From: Saprospiraceae bacterium
Lineage (GTDB): Bacteria > Bacteroidota > Bacteroidia > Chitinophagales > Saprospiraceae
Reading direction: 5' to 3'
Length of the DNA: 64,000 bases
Assembly (NCBI GenBank): GCA_025055285.1
Contig: JANWXM010000002.1
Coordinates: 62,239-126,238, forward strand
A program made the translations under genes and the position numbers. A model generated the notes under the pieces. That model was not told the origin of the DNA. It ran no database searches and saw only the letters and a program-made list of their open reading frames with translations. Within the stretch, counting starts at the first letter, position 1; each line of letters starts with the position of its first letter. Of the stretch, positions 9,063 through 16,934 are shown one piece after another.

Positions 9063-10061
9063 TCATGGCTTCGGCAGCGGATCCCAGCCGCCGCCGTGGT
9101 AGTGCATAGAAGAACGGACGTGCTCTGGCGCCAGTACTCGAAGCGCAGGCCCAAAACGGCGAAGCTCAGCGTACATCTCGGGATTAGGCACGACAGTCAA
9201 ACAGAATACGGCACGCTTTTCGTCGCGCTCTAAAAGCCGTTGAGACGCATGCAGAGGTTTCGTCTCCAAATACCGCGATAACAGCACAGTTGACTCAAAT
9301 ACCACTTGCGTAGGCACCGCTCCTTCTGGTCGAGACACACCTATTATATCCTGAAAATAAGTATCTGGATTGAAGAAGATATTGGGCTGGAAAGGATGCT
9401 CCGAAACTGCCACACGACAGATCCGGTCCAAGGCCAGCGTGTGAATCTTACCCTCGCCCTCGTTGAGCCCAAGACAAAACCACCGATTGCGATATTCCTT
9501 AAGCAAATAGGGGTGAAAAACGATCTCGTAGGGCTGCTCGAAGGTGAAAGGGTGATACAGCACGCGAAGCGCCTGCTGGTCGTGCGCTGCCGCATACAAG
9601 GGCGCCAGCCATTCCAACCCGGCCACATGTTCGTTCGTTTCAAATTGAATAAGTGTGCGATTGGGAAAACGAGCCAGGCCTTCCATGCGCGTCAAAATAC
9701 CCTTTAAAGCCTCCAACTGAGGCAAGCCTTTGAATTGCTGCAACACACCCACCACCTCTCGTAAAGCCTCTATGTCTGTCTGCGTCAGTGGCCTCTTCTC
9801 GATGGAAAATTCAGGATCCGAGTAAAAATACCGGCCCTGCCGACACTCAATGGGGGCCCCAAACCCGCGCGGCGGCTCGCTCCGCATCAGACTGATGTCG
9901 TAGCGCAACATGCGCTCGCTTACGCCGGAACTCACCCCAAACGCCTCTCGCAACTGCTCGCCGACTTCGTCTGCCAGCTCGGCAATCGTCCACCGACGCC
10001 GGCGCCGAAAACAAGCATCCAGCACCCGATACCGAAAAGCAGCGTGTTTGTTCGTTGGCAT
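9063..10061 (-). CDS. WYL-domain transcriptional regulator
   Basis: The protein has an N-terminal winged-helix region (residues 1-90, with RRRWTIAELADEV) and a WYL domain of about residues 130-240 with YHPF, KEYRNRWFCLG and LALDRI. A C-terminal WCX-like extension follows. WYL proteins are ligand-sensing regulators and are often found beside CRISPR and other defence genes; several bind nucleotides or nucleic acids. I start at MPTNKHAAF, the usual family start; the frame is open for 22 more codons to an ATG at 10127. It is divergent from the type III CRISPR operon, so it may control that operon, itself, or both. Confidence 0.88.
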   Translation of the reverse strand: MPTNKHAAFRYRVLDACFRRRRRWTIAELADEVGEQLREAFGVSSGVSERMLRYDISLMRSEPPRGFGAPIECRQGRYFYSDPEFSIEKRPLTQTDIEALREVVGVLQQFKGLPQLEALKGILTRMEGLARFPNRTLIQFETNEHVAGLEWLAPLYAAAHDQQALRVLYHPFTFEQPYEIVFHPYLLKEYRNRWFCLGLNEGEGKIHTLALDRICRVAVSEHPFQPNIFFNPDTYFQDIIGVSRPEGAVPTQVVFESTVLLSRYLETKPLHASQRLLERDEKRAVFCLTVVPNPEMYAELRRFGPALRVLAPEHVRSSMHYHGGGWDPLPKP

Positions 10062-10138
10062 AAAAATTTTTTCGTTTCGTGGCAAATAGGTTGCAATCGC
10101 CTTCGCCTTTTTTGCCCTAAAAAGCAATGCTGACCATG

Positions 10139-10146
10139 CAAATATA
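10139..10146 (-). promoter_or_regulatory. -7 element (TAtaTTTG) of the WYL gene
   Basis: The minus strand reads TATATTTG. Transcription starting a few bases downstream would give a leader of about 70 bases to the ATG at 10061, or almost none to the alternative ATG at 10127. Confidence 0.5.
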
Positions 10147-10151
10147 CATCT

Positions 10152-10186
10152 ACCCTGATTTTTTTAGGCCGCTACCCCTGATTTTT
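10152..10186. repeat. Direct repeat pair beside the WYL promoter
   Basis: CCCTGATTTTT occurs at 10153-10163 and again at 10176-10186. The spacing of 23 bases is about two helical turns, so both copies face the same side of the DNA. The pair starts six bases upstream of the WYL -7 element, which fits an operator. Confidence 0.45.
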
Positions 10187-10392
10187 ACCGGTTTAGCATT
10201 GCGTTTGGTATTCGTTAACGAAAGACCGCATTCGGCGACAGGACCTTTTAATCCAGACTTCAACTCAACGTCTCGTCTTTCTTGGCTCAGATAATATACC
10301 TAAGCGATGAGCGCTTTTGTTTTGCTTTACTTACACATTTGCTTGCCTATGGAAAAGGTGGTTTTTAGGTCTGCGTTTGCCCACTCCAATCA

Positions 10393-10407
10393 TCCTTTCT
10401 CAAAGGA
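10393..10407. repeat. Short inverted repeat in the cas10 upstream region
   Basis: TCCTTT (10393-10398) and AAAGGA (10402-10407) form a 6-bp hairpin with a 3-base loop. It is not followed by a T run, so it is not a standard terminator. It could be an operator or chance. Confidence 0.25.
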
Positions 10408-10659
10408 GGATGACATAAAACTGCGAAGGAAGTTAGTTACCCTCGAGAAGGGTTAAAGACGGTGTAAGGTGCTTAGAAATCTACAGTTCCCGGTATTTTC
10501 TTGACTAAAATAGTACCTCATGTTAGTAATGTATTGATCCATTTTGTAGGAATTACAAAACGCATAAGTTTACATGACATTAGTGTAAAAAGTTTTTGCT
10601 GCGGTTTTTTCTTGATTACCGAAACAATATCAGTCTCTCTGAAGAATAAATGTCTACTT

Positions 10660-12288
10660 ATGAAAGAATACCGACCCGGACAAGGCATTTCAGAGTACAC
10701 CACTCTCTTGCATGGCGACGTGTCAGGCATTCAGGATTTTATCTTCAATGTTCGAAGCGAAGGTGCAGCCAAAACACTTAAGGCGCGTTCCTTTTTCGTC
10801 CAGGCCCTTGCTACATTGTGCATAAACATGATAGAGGATCGGCTTGGTGAAGAAAATTGCCTATTGTTTTATAATGGTGGTGGAGGGTTTAGTGTTTTCT
10901 GCAAAAACTTGAGTGAGGAGACCTTTGCAGACTTGCAAAAAACTATTCAGAGCGACCTACAGGACATGGAAATTTATCTTACCTTAAGTCGAGCAGAATT
11001 GGACGCTCAAGACTTCTCCAAGACCTGGAATAGAATTCGACGGACAGCAAGGCGAGATAAGTTACGCAAGTTCATAAACCATCAGGATGCTTTTACACCT
11101 CAAAAACGCTATAAAGCTAATGACGAACACTGGAAGAAGTTTGCGGGGCGGTTGATTAGAAGTCAGGGATTCGACGACGAAGGCATACCTGGAGCACAGA
11201 AGATCGTTAGAGACACGATTACCCTCTTTGGCAAGCATCTGAGGCTAACTCATGAGCCCAAATCGCAGCATCGGCCAGATGACATCAATTGGCATCTTCC
11301 TGTGTGGGATAGAGCGCTCATGGATATGGACGCCACATGGATGGATTACATCAACCGGCGCAATCAAAAGGATGATCCAGACGAAGAAGAAAACAACGTT
11401 CGTCCGGGCATGATCATAGACTTTGAAACGATGGGCCATTTCGCCAAAAAACGCACGGGTACGGACAAAATAGCCGTGCTCAAAATGGATGTAGATGATT
11501 TAGGCGTTTTATTTTCAACAGTAAAACATTGGGATCAAAGTAAGAAGACTTCGGACGCACTTAAGTACTTTTTTGAGCAAGCGTTGCTAAAACTTTGGCA
11601 GGGTGGTTTTACGTCGGGGATAACCGGAGAGCACGTCTCTTTCCAACAAACCATATATCCTATTTTTTCCGGTGGTGATGATTGCCTCATCATCGGCGCC
11701 TGGGATGCTGTCTTCGAGTTTGCCCTGGCCGTCTATAAGGCATTTCAATCGTTCATGAAAAGTAGACTCGTTGAACTTCAACTACAGAAATTGCCAACGC
11801 TTTCGGCAGCAATTATTGTAGTAGACAGTAGATTCCCCGTTGTTCGCATGGGCGCCCTCGCAGAAGAAGCGCTTTCGTTAGCCAAGAGTGCTGCCGATGG
11901 AACCAAAAATAGAGTATTTGTCTTCGGAAAAGTACTCACATGGACTGAATTTGAAAAAGCGCATAGCATAGCCAACAATCTGGAGCGCCTTATAAAGGTG
12001 GATAATGAGCCACGTAGTATTCTCCAGCGCATTCGGAGTAGTCACACAGGTTTTGAAAAACAGATGCGCCGTGCCATAGAAGAGGGACGCATTCATAACC
12101 CTGCTGTGTGGCGATTAATGTATTATATCCGGCAGTCAAAAAACAAAGATAGCCTGCAAAGTATTATTGAAGAGTACCAGAGGGCTCTCATCGAAGCAGT
12201 TACTAAGCGTATTTACACTAACGCTGACCTGTTTCCTGTTGCCGCCCGGTGGGCCGAATTTAAAACAAGAAAATCTGATAACGATTAA
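10660..12288 (+). CDS. cas10: Cas10/Csm1, type III-A large subunit without an HD domain
   Basis: Cas10 is the large subunit of type III effectors and makes cyclic oligoadenylate after target RNA binding. The 542-residue product starts almost directly in the first palm domain (GDVSGIQDFIF, residues 19-29; YNGGGGFSVF, 71-80). The second palm has KMDVDDLG at 275-282 and the cyclase motif GGDD at 338-341. A helical C-terminal region follows. There is no N-terminal HD nuclease domain and no CxxC zinc finger between the palms, so the protein is shorter than usual Csm1 (about 750 residues). I infer cyclase activity without ssDNA cleavage. The start at 10660 is preferred over a TTG-initiated frame at 10501. 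csm2 follows after 13 bases. Confidence 0.93.
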   Translation: MKEYRPGQGISEYTTLLHGDVSGIQDFIFNVRSEGAAKTLKARSFFVQALATLCINMIEDRLGEENCLLFYNGGGGFSVFCKNLSEETFADLQKTIQSDLQDMEIYLTLSRAELDAQDFSKTWNRIRRTARRDKLRKFINHQDAFTPQKRYKANDEHWKKFAGRLIRSQGFDDEGIPGAQKIVRDTITLFGKHLRLTHEPKSQHRPDDINWHLPVWDRALMDMDATWMDYINRRNQKDDPDEEENNVRPGMIIDFETMGHFAKKRTGTDKIAVLKMDVDDLGVLFSTVKHWDQSKKTSDALKYFFEQALLKLWQGGFTSGITGEHVSFQQTIYPIFSGGDDCLIIGAWDAVFEFALAVYKAFQSFMKSRLVELQLQKLPTLSAAIIVVDSRFPVVRMGALAEEALSLAKSAADGTKNRVFVFGKVLTWTEFEKAHSIANNLERLIKVDNEPRSILQRIRSSHTGFEKQMRRAIEEGRIHNPAVWRLMYYIRQSKNKDSLQSIIEEYQRALIEAVTKRIYTNADLFPVAARWAEFKTRKSDND

Positions 12289-12301
12289 ATGCAATTGTCA
12301 T

Positions 12302-12721
12302 ATGTTGTACCAACAACAATCTCCAAAACAAGTAAAGCCTGAAAATGAGCATCAACAGTATCTAAAACAAAGATGCTCTGACATTCTTAATTTCAAGAAC
12401 ACGAACAACATTAATGAACTTCTAAGTCACCTACAAAAGTACGTGGAAGATTGTGGAGGATTTGTTACAACTCATCAGTTGCGCAATATCTTTTCCAAGG
12501 TCAAAACACATCGAATCAAGACAGCCCAACAGATTCAGCTAATTCGTCCACAGTTAGCTTATATCGCTGCTCGTCAGGGTAATGACAAGGCTAAAGCATT
12601 TGTCAATTTCCTGCAAAATATTATTTGCGAAATAAAAGACGATAAGCAGGTAGAACACTTTGTCGCTTTTTTCGAGGCCATCGTAGCGTATCACAAATTA
12701 TATCACGGCAATAAAAAGTAA
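12302..12721 (+). CDS. csm2: Csm2, type III-A small subunit
   Basis: The 139-residue, mainly helical protein matches Csm2 in its second half: VTTHQLRNIFSKVKT, then LIRPQLAYIAARQG and a C-terminal FFEAIVAYHKLY. Csm2 forms the minor filament along the crRNA-target duplex. The frame is open upstream into cas10, but the start at 12302 leaves a normal Csm2 length and removes the overlap. Its codons look more AT-rich than those of csm3 and csm4. csm3 begins eight bases after its stop. Confidence 0.9.
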   Translation: MLYQQQSPKQVKPENEHQQYLKQRCSDILNFKNTNNINELLSHLQKYVEDCGGFVTTHQLRNIFSKVKTHRIKTAQQIQLIRPQLAYIAARQGNDKAKAFVNFLQNIICEIKDDKQVEHFVAFFEAIVAYHKLYHGNKK

Positions 12722-12729
12722 TAAGCAAT

Positions 12730-13455
12730 ATGGAACTGAAAGCCAAGATTTTCATCACAGGTAAAATCCGAACCCTCACGGGCCTTCACATCGGTGGCGC
12801 TAAATCGGCCTTAGACATCGGTGGCATTGACCTCAACGTCATCAAAAAGCCGGATGGCACTCCATACATTCCAGGCTCCTCTCTGAAAGGCAAGCTCCGC
12901 TCTTTGTTGGCCCGCGTAGCGGGCACTGTAGCCATTACGGCGAGAGAGGCCAAAGGTGAAAAGTGCGATGTAAAAGATGCGCCGTACATCTGCGAAATCT
13001 TTGGTTTGCCTGGCGACGACTCCATAGAAGACAGGGATAATAGCGCATCCACGCGCTACGTAACGCGCCTTATTGTGCGCGATGCGGACCTAGATACCAA
13101 TTCGGAGGTCTTTGAAAATGAACTTGAGTTGCAGTATTCTGAAGTCAAATGGGAAAACAGTATCAACCGAAAAACGGGAACTGCCCAAAATCCTCGCCAA
13201 TTAGAGCGTGTACCTGCGGGTGCTGTATTCCACTTCGAAATGGTCTATGACGATTACGAAGACGGTAAAACGCAGGATCACTTGGAGCGTATCCGTTTGG
13301 CTATGATGCTTTTAGAAAGTGATTATCTCGGTGGCCATGGCTCGCGCGGTTATGGCAAAATCGCTTTCGAGGATGTCCGATTTACGCGAAAGACCATATC
13401 GGACTTTGAACAAAATAAAGAAGCGCGTGAAATGGATTTTAAATACAAGCTATGA
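12730..13455 (+). CDS. csm3: Csm3, RAMP backbone subunit and target-RNA nuclease
   Basis: Csm3 forms the backbone filament and cleaves bound target RNA at 6-nt intervals. The product is 241 residues. It has GLHIGGAKSALDIGGID near the N-terminus; Asp34 in GGID aligns with the catalytic Asp33 of Streptococcus thermophilus Csm3. The RAMP glycine-rich segments PYIPGSSLKGKLRSLL (about 45-60) and GGHGSRGYGKI (about 200-210) are present. The complex should therefore cut target RNA. The stop overlaps the csm4 start in an ATGA arrangement, which suggests coupled translation. Confidence 0.96.
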   Translation: MELKAKIFITGKIRTLTGLHIGGAKSALDIGGIDLNVIKKPDGTPYIPGSSLKGKLRSLLARVAGTVAITAREAKGEKCDVKDAPYICEIFGLPGDDSIEDRDNSASTRYVTRLIVRDADLDTNSEVFENELELQYSEVKWENSINRKTGTAQNPRQLERVPAGAVFHFEMVYDDYEDGKTQDHLERIRLAMMLLESDYLGGHGSRGYGKIAFEDVRFTRKTISDFEQNKEAREMDFKYKL

Positions 13456-14495
13456 AAGCCATAATCCTTGCCTGTAAGCCGCGCGCTCGCTTTCACTTCG
13501 GAGGGATAGCGCCCGACGAGAATGCCTGGCTCAGCACCTCGGACGAGTGGCTCCGCAGCGATACGCTCTTTTCGGCGCTTATCAATATTGCTGCCGAAGT
13601 GTATCCAATAGCCGACGTTGAAGAACTCCTACATGCCTTCGAAGGTGGAAAAGTTCGCATATCCTCTGGCTTCTATCTGCTGGCAGATGAGGCCATGGAC
13701 ACGCCGCTTTTCCTGTTGCCTAAACCTGCTCATTATGCCTTAGAGGTTACAGAAAATTTTAAAGCGTTCAATAAAATAAAGTTTATTTCCAAGCGCGTTT
13801 GGGAGGCCGGTTGGGGTTGGGCAGAATGGCCAGAGCGATGCTGGTTTCTTCAAAACGGCGCAGTAGTAGTATCCAAAGAAGAACTGCCAAACCTGCAGGA
13901 GGAACAAATTAAGCGCGTCCGCCTATGGGAACAGGAAGATTACCCACGAGTCAAAGTACACACTACGGATCGCTCAGAGGGCTTCTTCTATCTGACGACT
14001 ACGACCATAGCCGACATCTCCAAGGTAATCAAGGGCTGGAGGGTACACTTTTATTTTCTGATAGATATGGAGCCCGGTTTTGAAAACAGCAGCGCCCATC
14101 GCCATCTCCAGACCGCTATTCAAATGCTGCCTTATCGCGGCGTTGGTGGTGAACGCTCCGTAGGTTGCGGTCAGATAGAGCAAGTCTTCACTCATGACTT
14201 CTCTTTATTGCCAACTTTTGATAGCCCGCTAAAGTGCTCTATATCCCTGACTTCACCTACACCTCAGGATTTAGCTAAAGTGCAATACTACTCTGTGCTT
14301 TCGCGCGGCGGGAGGCATTACGGTGGTCGGGGCAAGGAGTTCGATTTCGTCCGTATGATGGCTGAAGGCGCTGTTTTCGAGGGCCTTGCTCAGGGCGCCG
14401 TTCCCATCATCGGCCAGAATCTCGGCCATAAAGTTCGCCGCTACGGAAAGGCTTTTTGCTTGCCGGTGAAAAATATCGTTGAAAACTATATCTGA
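13452..14495 (+). CDS. csm4: Csm4, RAMP subunit binding the crRNA 5' tag
   Basis: Csm4 caps the 5' handle end of the crRNA and contacts Cas10. The 347-residue product has the typical N-terminal segment PRARFHFGG, followed by SDTLFSALIN, and the internal glycine-rich loop GGERSVGCGQI near residue 238. A second RAMP half follows, ending with KAFCLPVK. The ATG overlaps the csm3 stop and csm5 begins 14 bases after the csm4 stop. Length and order are normal for subtype III-A. Confidence 0.93.
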   Translation: MKAIILACKPRARFHFGGIAPDENAWLSTSDEWLRSDTLFSALINIAAEVYPIADVEELLHAFEGGKVRISSGFYLLADEAMDTPLFLLPKPAHYALEVTENFKAFNKIKFISKRVWEAGWGWAEWPERCWFLQNGAVVVSKEELPNLQEEQIKRVRLWEQEDYPRVKVHTTDRSEGFFYLTTTTIADISKVIKGWRVHFYFLIDMEPGFENSSAHRHLQTAIQMLPYRGVGGERSVGCGQIEQVFTHDFSLLPTFDSPLKCSISLTSPTPQDLAKVQYYSVLSRGGRHYGGRGKEFDFVRMMAEGAVFEGLAQGAVPIIGQNLGHKVRRYGKAFCLPVKNIVENYI

Positions 14496-14509
14496 AAAGC
14501 ACGACGCTC

Positions 14510-15739
14510 ATGCAAAACACCACCATATCGTTGCCGTTGCGCCTGAAAGTCATCACGCCAGTGCATATCGGCGATGACAAGGGCAAAACCCTCTCGCCTT
14601 ACTGCGATTACGTCTTCTCCGACGATGGTCAGTACCTGCATTATCTCGACCTTAGAAAGATAGAAGAAGCTGTAACTAAAGCAAACGCGCTGGAGGAATA
14701 CATCCGCCTGATCGGGGCCATGGATAACAATCGCTCCGAAATGGACCTGAAGCGCTTCCTGACCGGTAAGCTGAGCTTGGCTGTTCCGCAAGTGACCCGA
14801 TGCCGCCTAGCGCAAAAAGGCCTGAAAAGCAGCGATAAACTCCATATCATGACTACTGTAAAGAATGCCGGTCAGCCCTATCTGCCTGGCAGTTCCCTCA
14901 AGGGAGCACTTCGTACAGCCATCCTGTATGATTGGCTCGTTTGTACAGAGGCAGGTAAGAGCGTTATCGAGGGTTACCGAGTCTTAATTGAAAAAGCAGC
15001 GAGAGAGTACTCGAAGGTTTCTACCTCGCAGCGTTCGCGCCATTCATCAAATAAGGAAATACGCCAAATAAAGAGTGAATTAGAAAAAAATATTTTTAAG
15101 GAAGAGGAATTATTCGGCTTTTTGAATTCAGGAAACAGAGCCCCCGATAGTCAGTACCTGCGCGTTCGCGACAGCCAACCTGTCTCTATAGAACAATTAG
15201 GCGTTTATGCCTTGAGGCGTATCCGAATTACTTCAGGCAAGGACAAAAGTGCCATTCCGCAAGTAGTAGAGGCTATCAAGCCGGGTACAGAGTTAGAAAC
15301 AGATATCTCAATACGACCAGAATTTCATAATAAATACTTTGATTATTGGAAGGACAGAAACTTCCGATCTATATTTGAAAATCTTAATGTATTTTCAAAG
15401 GACTGCATAGACAATGAGTTACATGAACTAAATGACGCTTTAGATAATGCTGAAAATTTGGATTTTAGCGATGAAATAGAAGCACTCGTTGAATTCTACG
15501 AAGACCTGAAAGCTAAAGCCAACAATGGCGCTATCTTCTTGCGTCTGGGCTTTGGCAAGACTATTAATGACAATAGCCTGATCTTAGCGTTGCTCTACGG
15601 TTTAGATAACGATGAGACATGGCACTTATTTCGGGAAGTCATTCATGGCATTCGAAGACGGGACGCCTTCTTTCCCGTTACGCGAGCCATAGCACCAGAT
15701 GGCAAGCCTATGGGGTGGGTAGAGGTGCTCCCAAATTAG
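14510..15739 (+). CDS. csm5: Csm5, RAMP subunit at the crRNA 3' end
   Basis: Csm5 sits at the 3' end of the crRNA and is needed for crRNA maturation. The 409-residue product begins with the RAMP strand LPLRLKVITPVHIGD and has the glycine loop YLPGSSLKGALRTAILYDWL near residue 125. A charged helical insertion follows. The C-terminus contains LRLGFGKTINDNS, the second glycine-rich element. The part after about residue 160 looks more AT-rich than the beginning. A 53-base gap with a small hairpin separates it from the CARF gene. Confidence 0.92.
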   Translation: MQNTTISLPLRLKVITPVHIGDDKGKTLSPYCDYVFSDDGQYLHYLDLRKIEEAVTKANALEEYIRLIGAMDNNRSEMDLKRFLTGKLSLAVPQVTRCRLAQKGLKSSDKLHIMTTVKNAGQPYLPGSSLKGALRTAILYDWLVCTEAGKSVIEGYRVLIEKAAREYSKVSTSQRSRHSSNKEIRQIKSELEKNIFKEEELFGFLNSGNRAPDSQYLRVRDSQPVSIEQLGVYALRRIRITSGKDKSAIPQVVEAIKPGTELETDISIRPEFHNKYFDYWKDRNFRSIFENLNVFSKDCIDNELHELNDALDNAENLDFSDEIEALVEFYEDLKAKANNGAIFLRLGFGKTINDNSLILALLYGLDNDETWHLFREVIHGIRRRDAFFPVTRAIAPDGKPMGWVEVLPN

Positions 15740-15755
15740 CATAAGTCATAGCAGA

Positions 15756-15776
15756 CCTAAACTTTTAGAAGTTTGG
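15756..15776 (+). repeat. Hairpin between csm5 and the first CARF-HEPN gene
   Basis: AAACTT (15759-15764) and AAGTTT (15769-15774) pair around the loop TTAG, extended by CC/GG with one bulged T. No T run follows. It could be a processing or stability element separating effector-complex genes from accessory genes. Confidence 0.35.
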
Positions 15777-15792
15777 CTTAAAGTTCAAGATT

Positions 15793-16932
15793 ATGAAAAA
15801 GACCTTTATCGCTACTGTGGGCACAGGAAAGGGGGTCGAAAATGGACTTCGGTTTTCTATCGAGTCAAATAATCCATCGAAAGTGTATCTAATTGTTACA
15901 CAAGACAGTGTAAAGACTGCAGAGTCTGTTCGTGACTCGTTCAATGATAGGGAAATTGAATTCACGCAATTTATTTACATTAAAGATGAAAACGACGTAG
16001 ACTCTATTTTCATGGAAATATCAAGGAAATTGATGGCCATAATTGATAGCGGCATCTCTCCCAGAGAAATAACAGCAGACTACACGAGCGGAACCAAGGC
16101 CATGTCTGCTGCACTGGTCTTGTCCGCTATCGAATATGGTATAGAAAAAATAAGCTATGTATATGGTAGCCAGAGAGACCCAGAGACTGGTAGGGTGCTC
16201 ACAGGTTCAGAGCGATTAAGTGTGCTAACACCGAATACTGCTCTGGAAAAAAGAGTAATCGAGCAAGCCGTTAGATTATATCACTTATATCAATTTAAAG
16301 CCGCTACGCAACTATTAGGCGAGCATACCTTTTCGGCTAGAAGAAAACCCTATGTGGACATCCTGAAGCAACTCATCGAAGGACATGATAAATGGGATAA
16401 GTTCGAGTTTGAAGACGCTGTAAAGTTGTTTTCAAACTTGAGCAAAGAACAGAAGGAAAAGATTAGAGAAATAAAAGTTGACAATGAATTAAACAAAGTA
16501 AATGCCTGGCTTAGAACTCTTTTAGATGATGAGTCAGGCGAAAAAAGGGTTGTGGATATGTTCTACAACGCCTGTCGCCGGGGTGAAGAAGGAAAGTACG
16601 ATGATGCAGTGGCCAGGTTGTATCGAACACTTGAGATGATAATTCAAAATGAATATAAATTATTGTATGGAAAAACCACAGAAGTAGGGCTAATGGATAC
16701 TTGGAGGGCGATAGAAAACTCTGATGCGCCTGCTATCAGGTTGCTCAATCAAAACAAGGATGAAATAAAAAAGATTCTGCATTCGCGGAACTATTCCATT
16801 CTAGCTCATGGATCAAAGCCCGTTAAGCCAGAAACATACGAAAAATTTAAGGGGATCATACAAGGTATAATAATACCGCCCAACCGTGAAGTAAGATTTA
16901 TGTCTATTCATGCAAAGCACTTTCATCTATAA
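15793..16932 (+). CDS. CARF-HEPN ribonuclease, TIGR02710-type (Csm6-like)
   Basis: The 379-residue protein has an N-terminal CARF domain (about 1-150), which binds cyclic oligoadenylate. It begins FIATVGTGKG and has ADYTSGTKAMSAAL at residues 95-108, the signature I associate with the TIGR02710 / Cas02710 family. The C-terminal part is helical and ends in a HEPN nuclease with Arg332 and His339 in RNYSILAH, an R-X6-H catalytic motif. It should be an RNase switched on by the Cas10 product. It starts 53 bases after csm5 and is followed two bases later by the second nuclease. Its base composition looks AT-rich compared with csm3 and csm4. Confidence 0.88.
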   Translation: MKKTFIATVGTGKGVENGLRFSIESNNPSKVYLIVTQDSVKTAESVRDSFNDREIEFTQFIYIKDENDVDSIFMEISRKLMAIIDSGISPREITADYTSGTKAMSAALVLSAIEYGIEKISYVYGSQRDPETGRVLTGSERLSVLTPNTALEKRVIEQAVRLYHLYQFKAATQLLGEHTFSARRKPYVDILKQLIEGHDKWDKFEFEDAVKLFSNLSKEQKEKIREIKVDNELNKVNAWLRTLLDDESGEKRVVDMFYNACRRGEEGKYDDAVARLYRTLEMIIQNEYKLLYGKTTEVGLMDTWRAIENSDAPAIRLLNQNKDEIKKILHSRNYSILAHGSKPVKPETYEKFKGIIQGIIIPPNREVRFMSIHAKHFHL

Positions 16933-16934
16933 GA

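Larger units (their letters stand above)
10062..10659. other. Divergent control region between the WYL gene and cas10
   Basis: About 600 bases without a supported gene. It holds the WYL -7 element (10139-10146), a pair of direct repeats (10152-10186) and an inverted repeat (10393-10407). I found no perfect TAnnTTTG in front of cas10. No CRISPR repeat-spacer pattern is present. The cas10 frame is open back to 10501, but the encoded sequence there is low in charge and unlike Cas10. Confidence 0.55.

Noticed and set aside
10062-10659. Possible CRISPR array or leader upstream of cas10
   Set aside because: I looked for regularly spaced repeats of 25-40 bases and found only a single pair of 11-base direct repeats, which fits an operator better.
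10501-10659. N-terminal extension of cas10 from a TTG at 10501
   Set aside because: The 53 extra codons are unlike any Cas10 N-terminus, and the ATG at 10660 puts the palm 1 motif at its expected distance.
12167-12301. Longer csm2 frame overlapping the end of cas10
   Set aside because: The extension lies in another frame of cas10 and encodes no Csm2 features.
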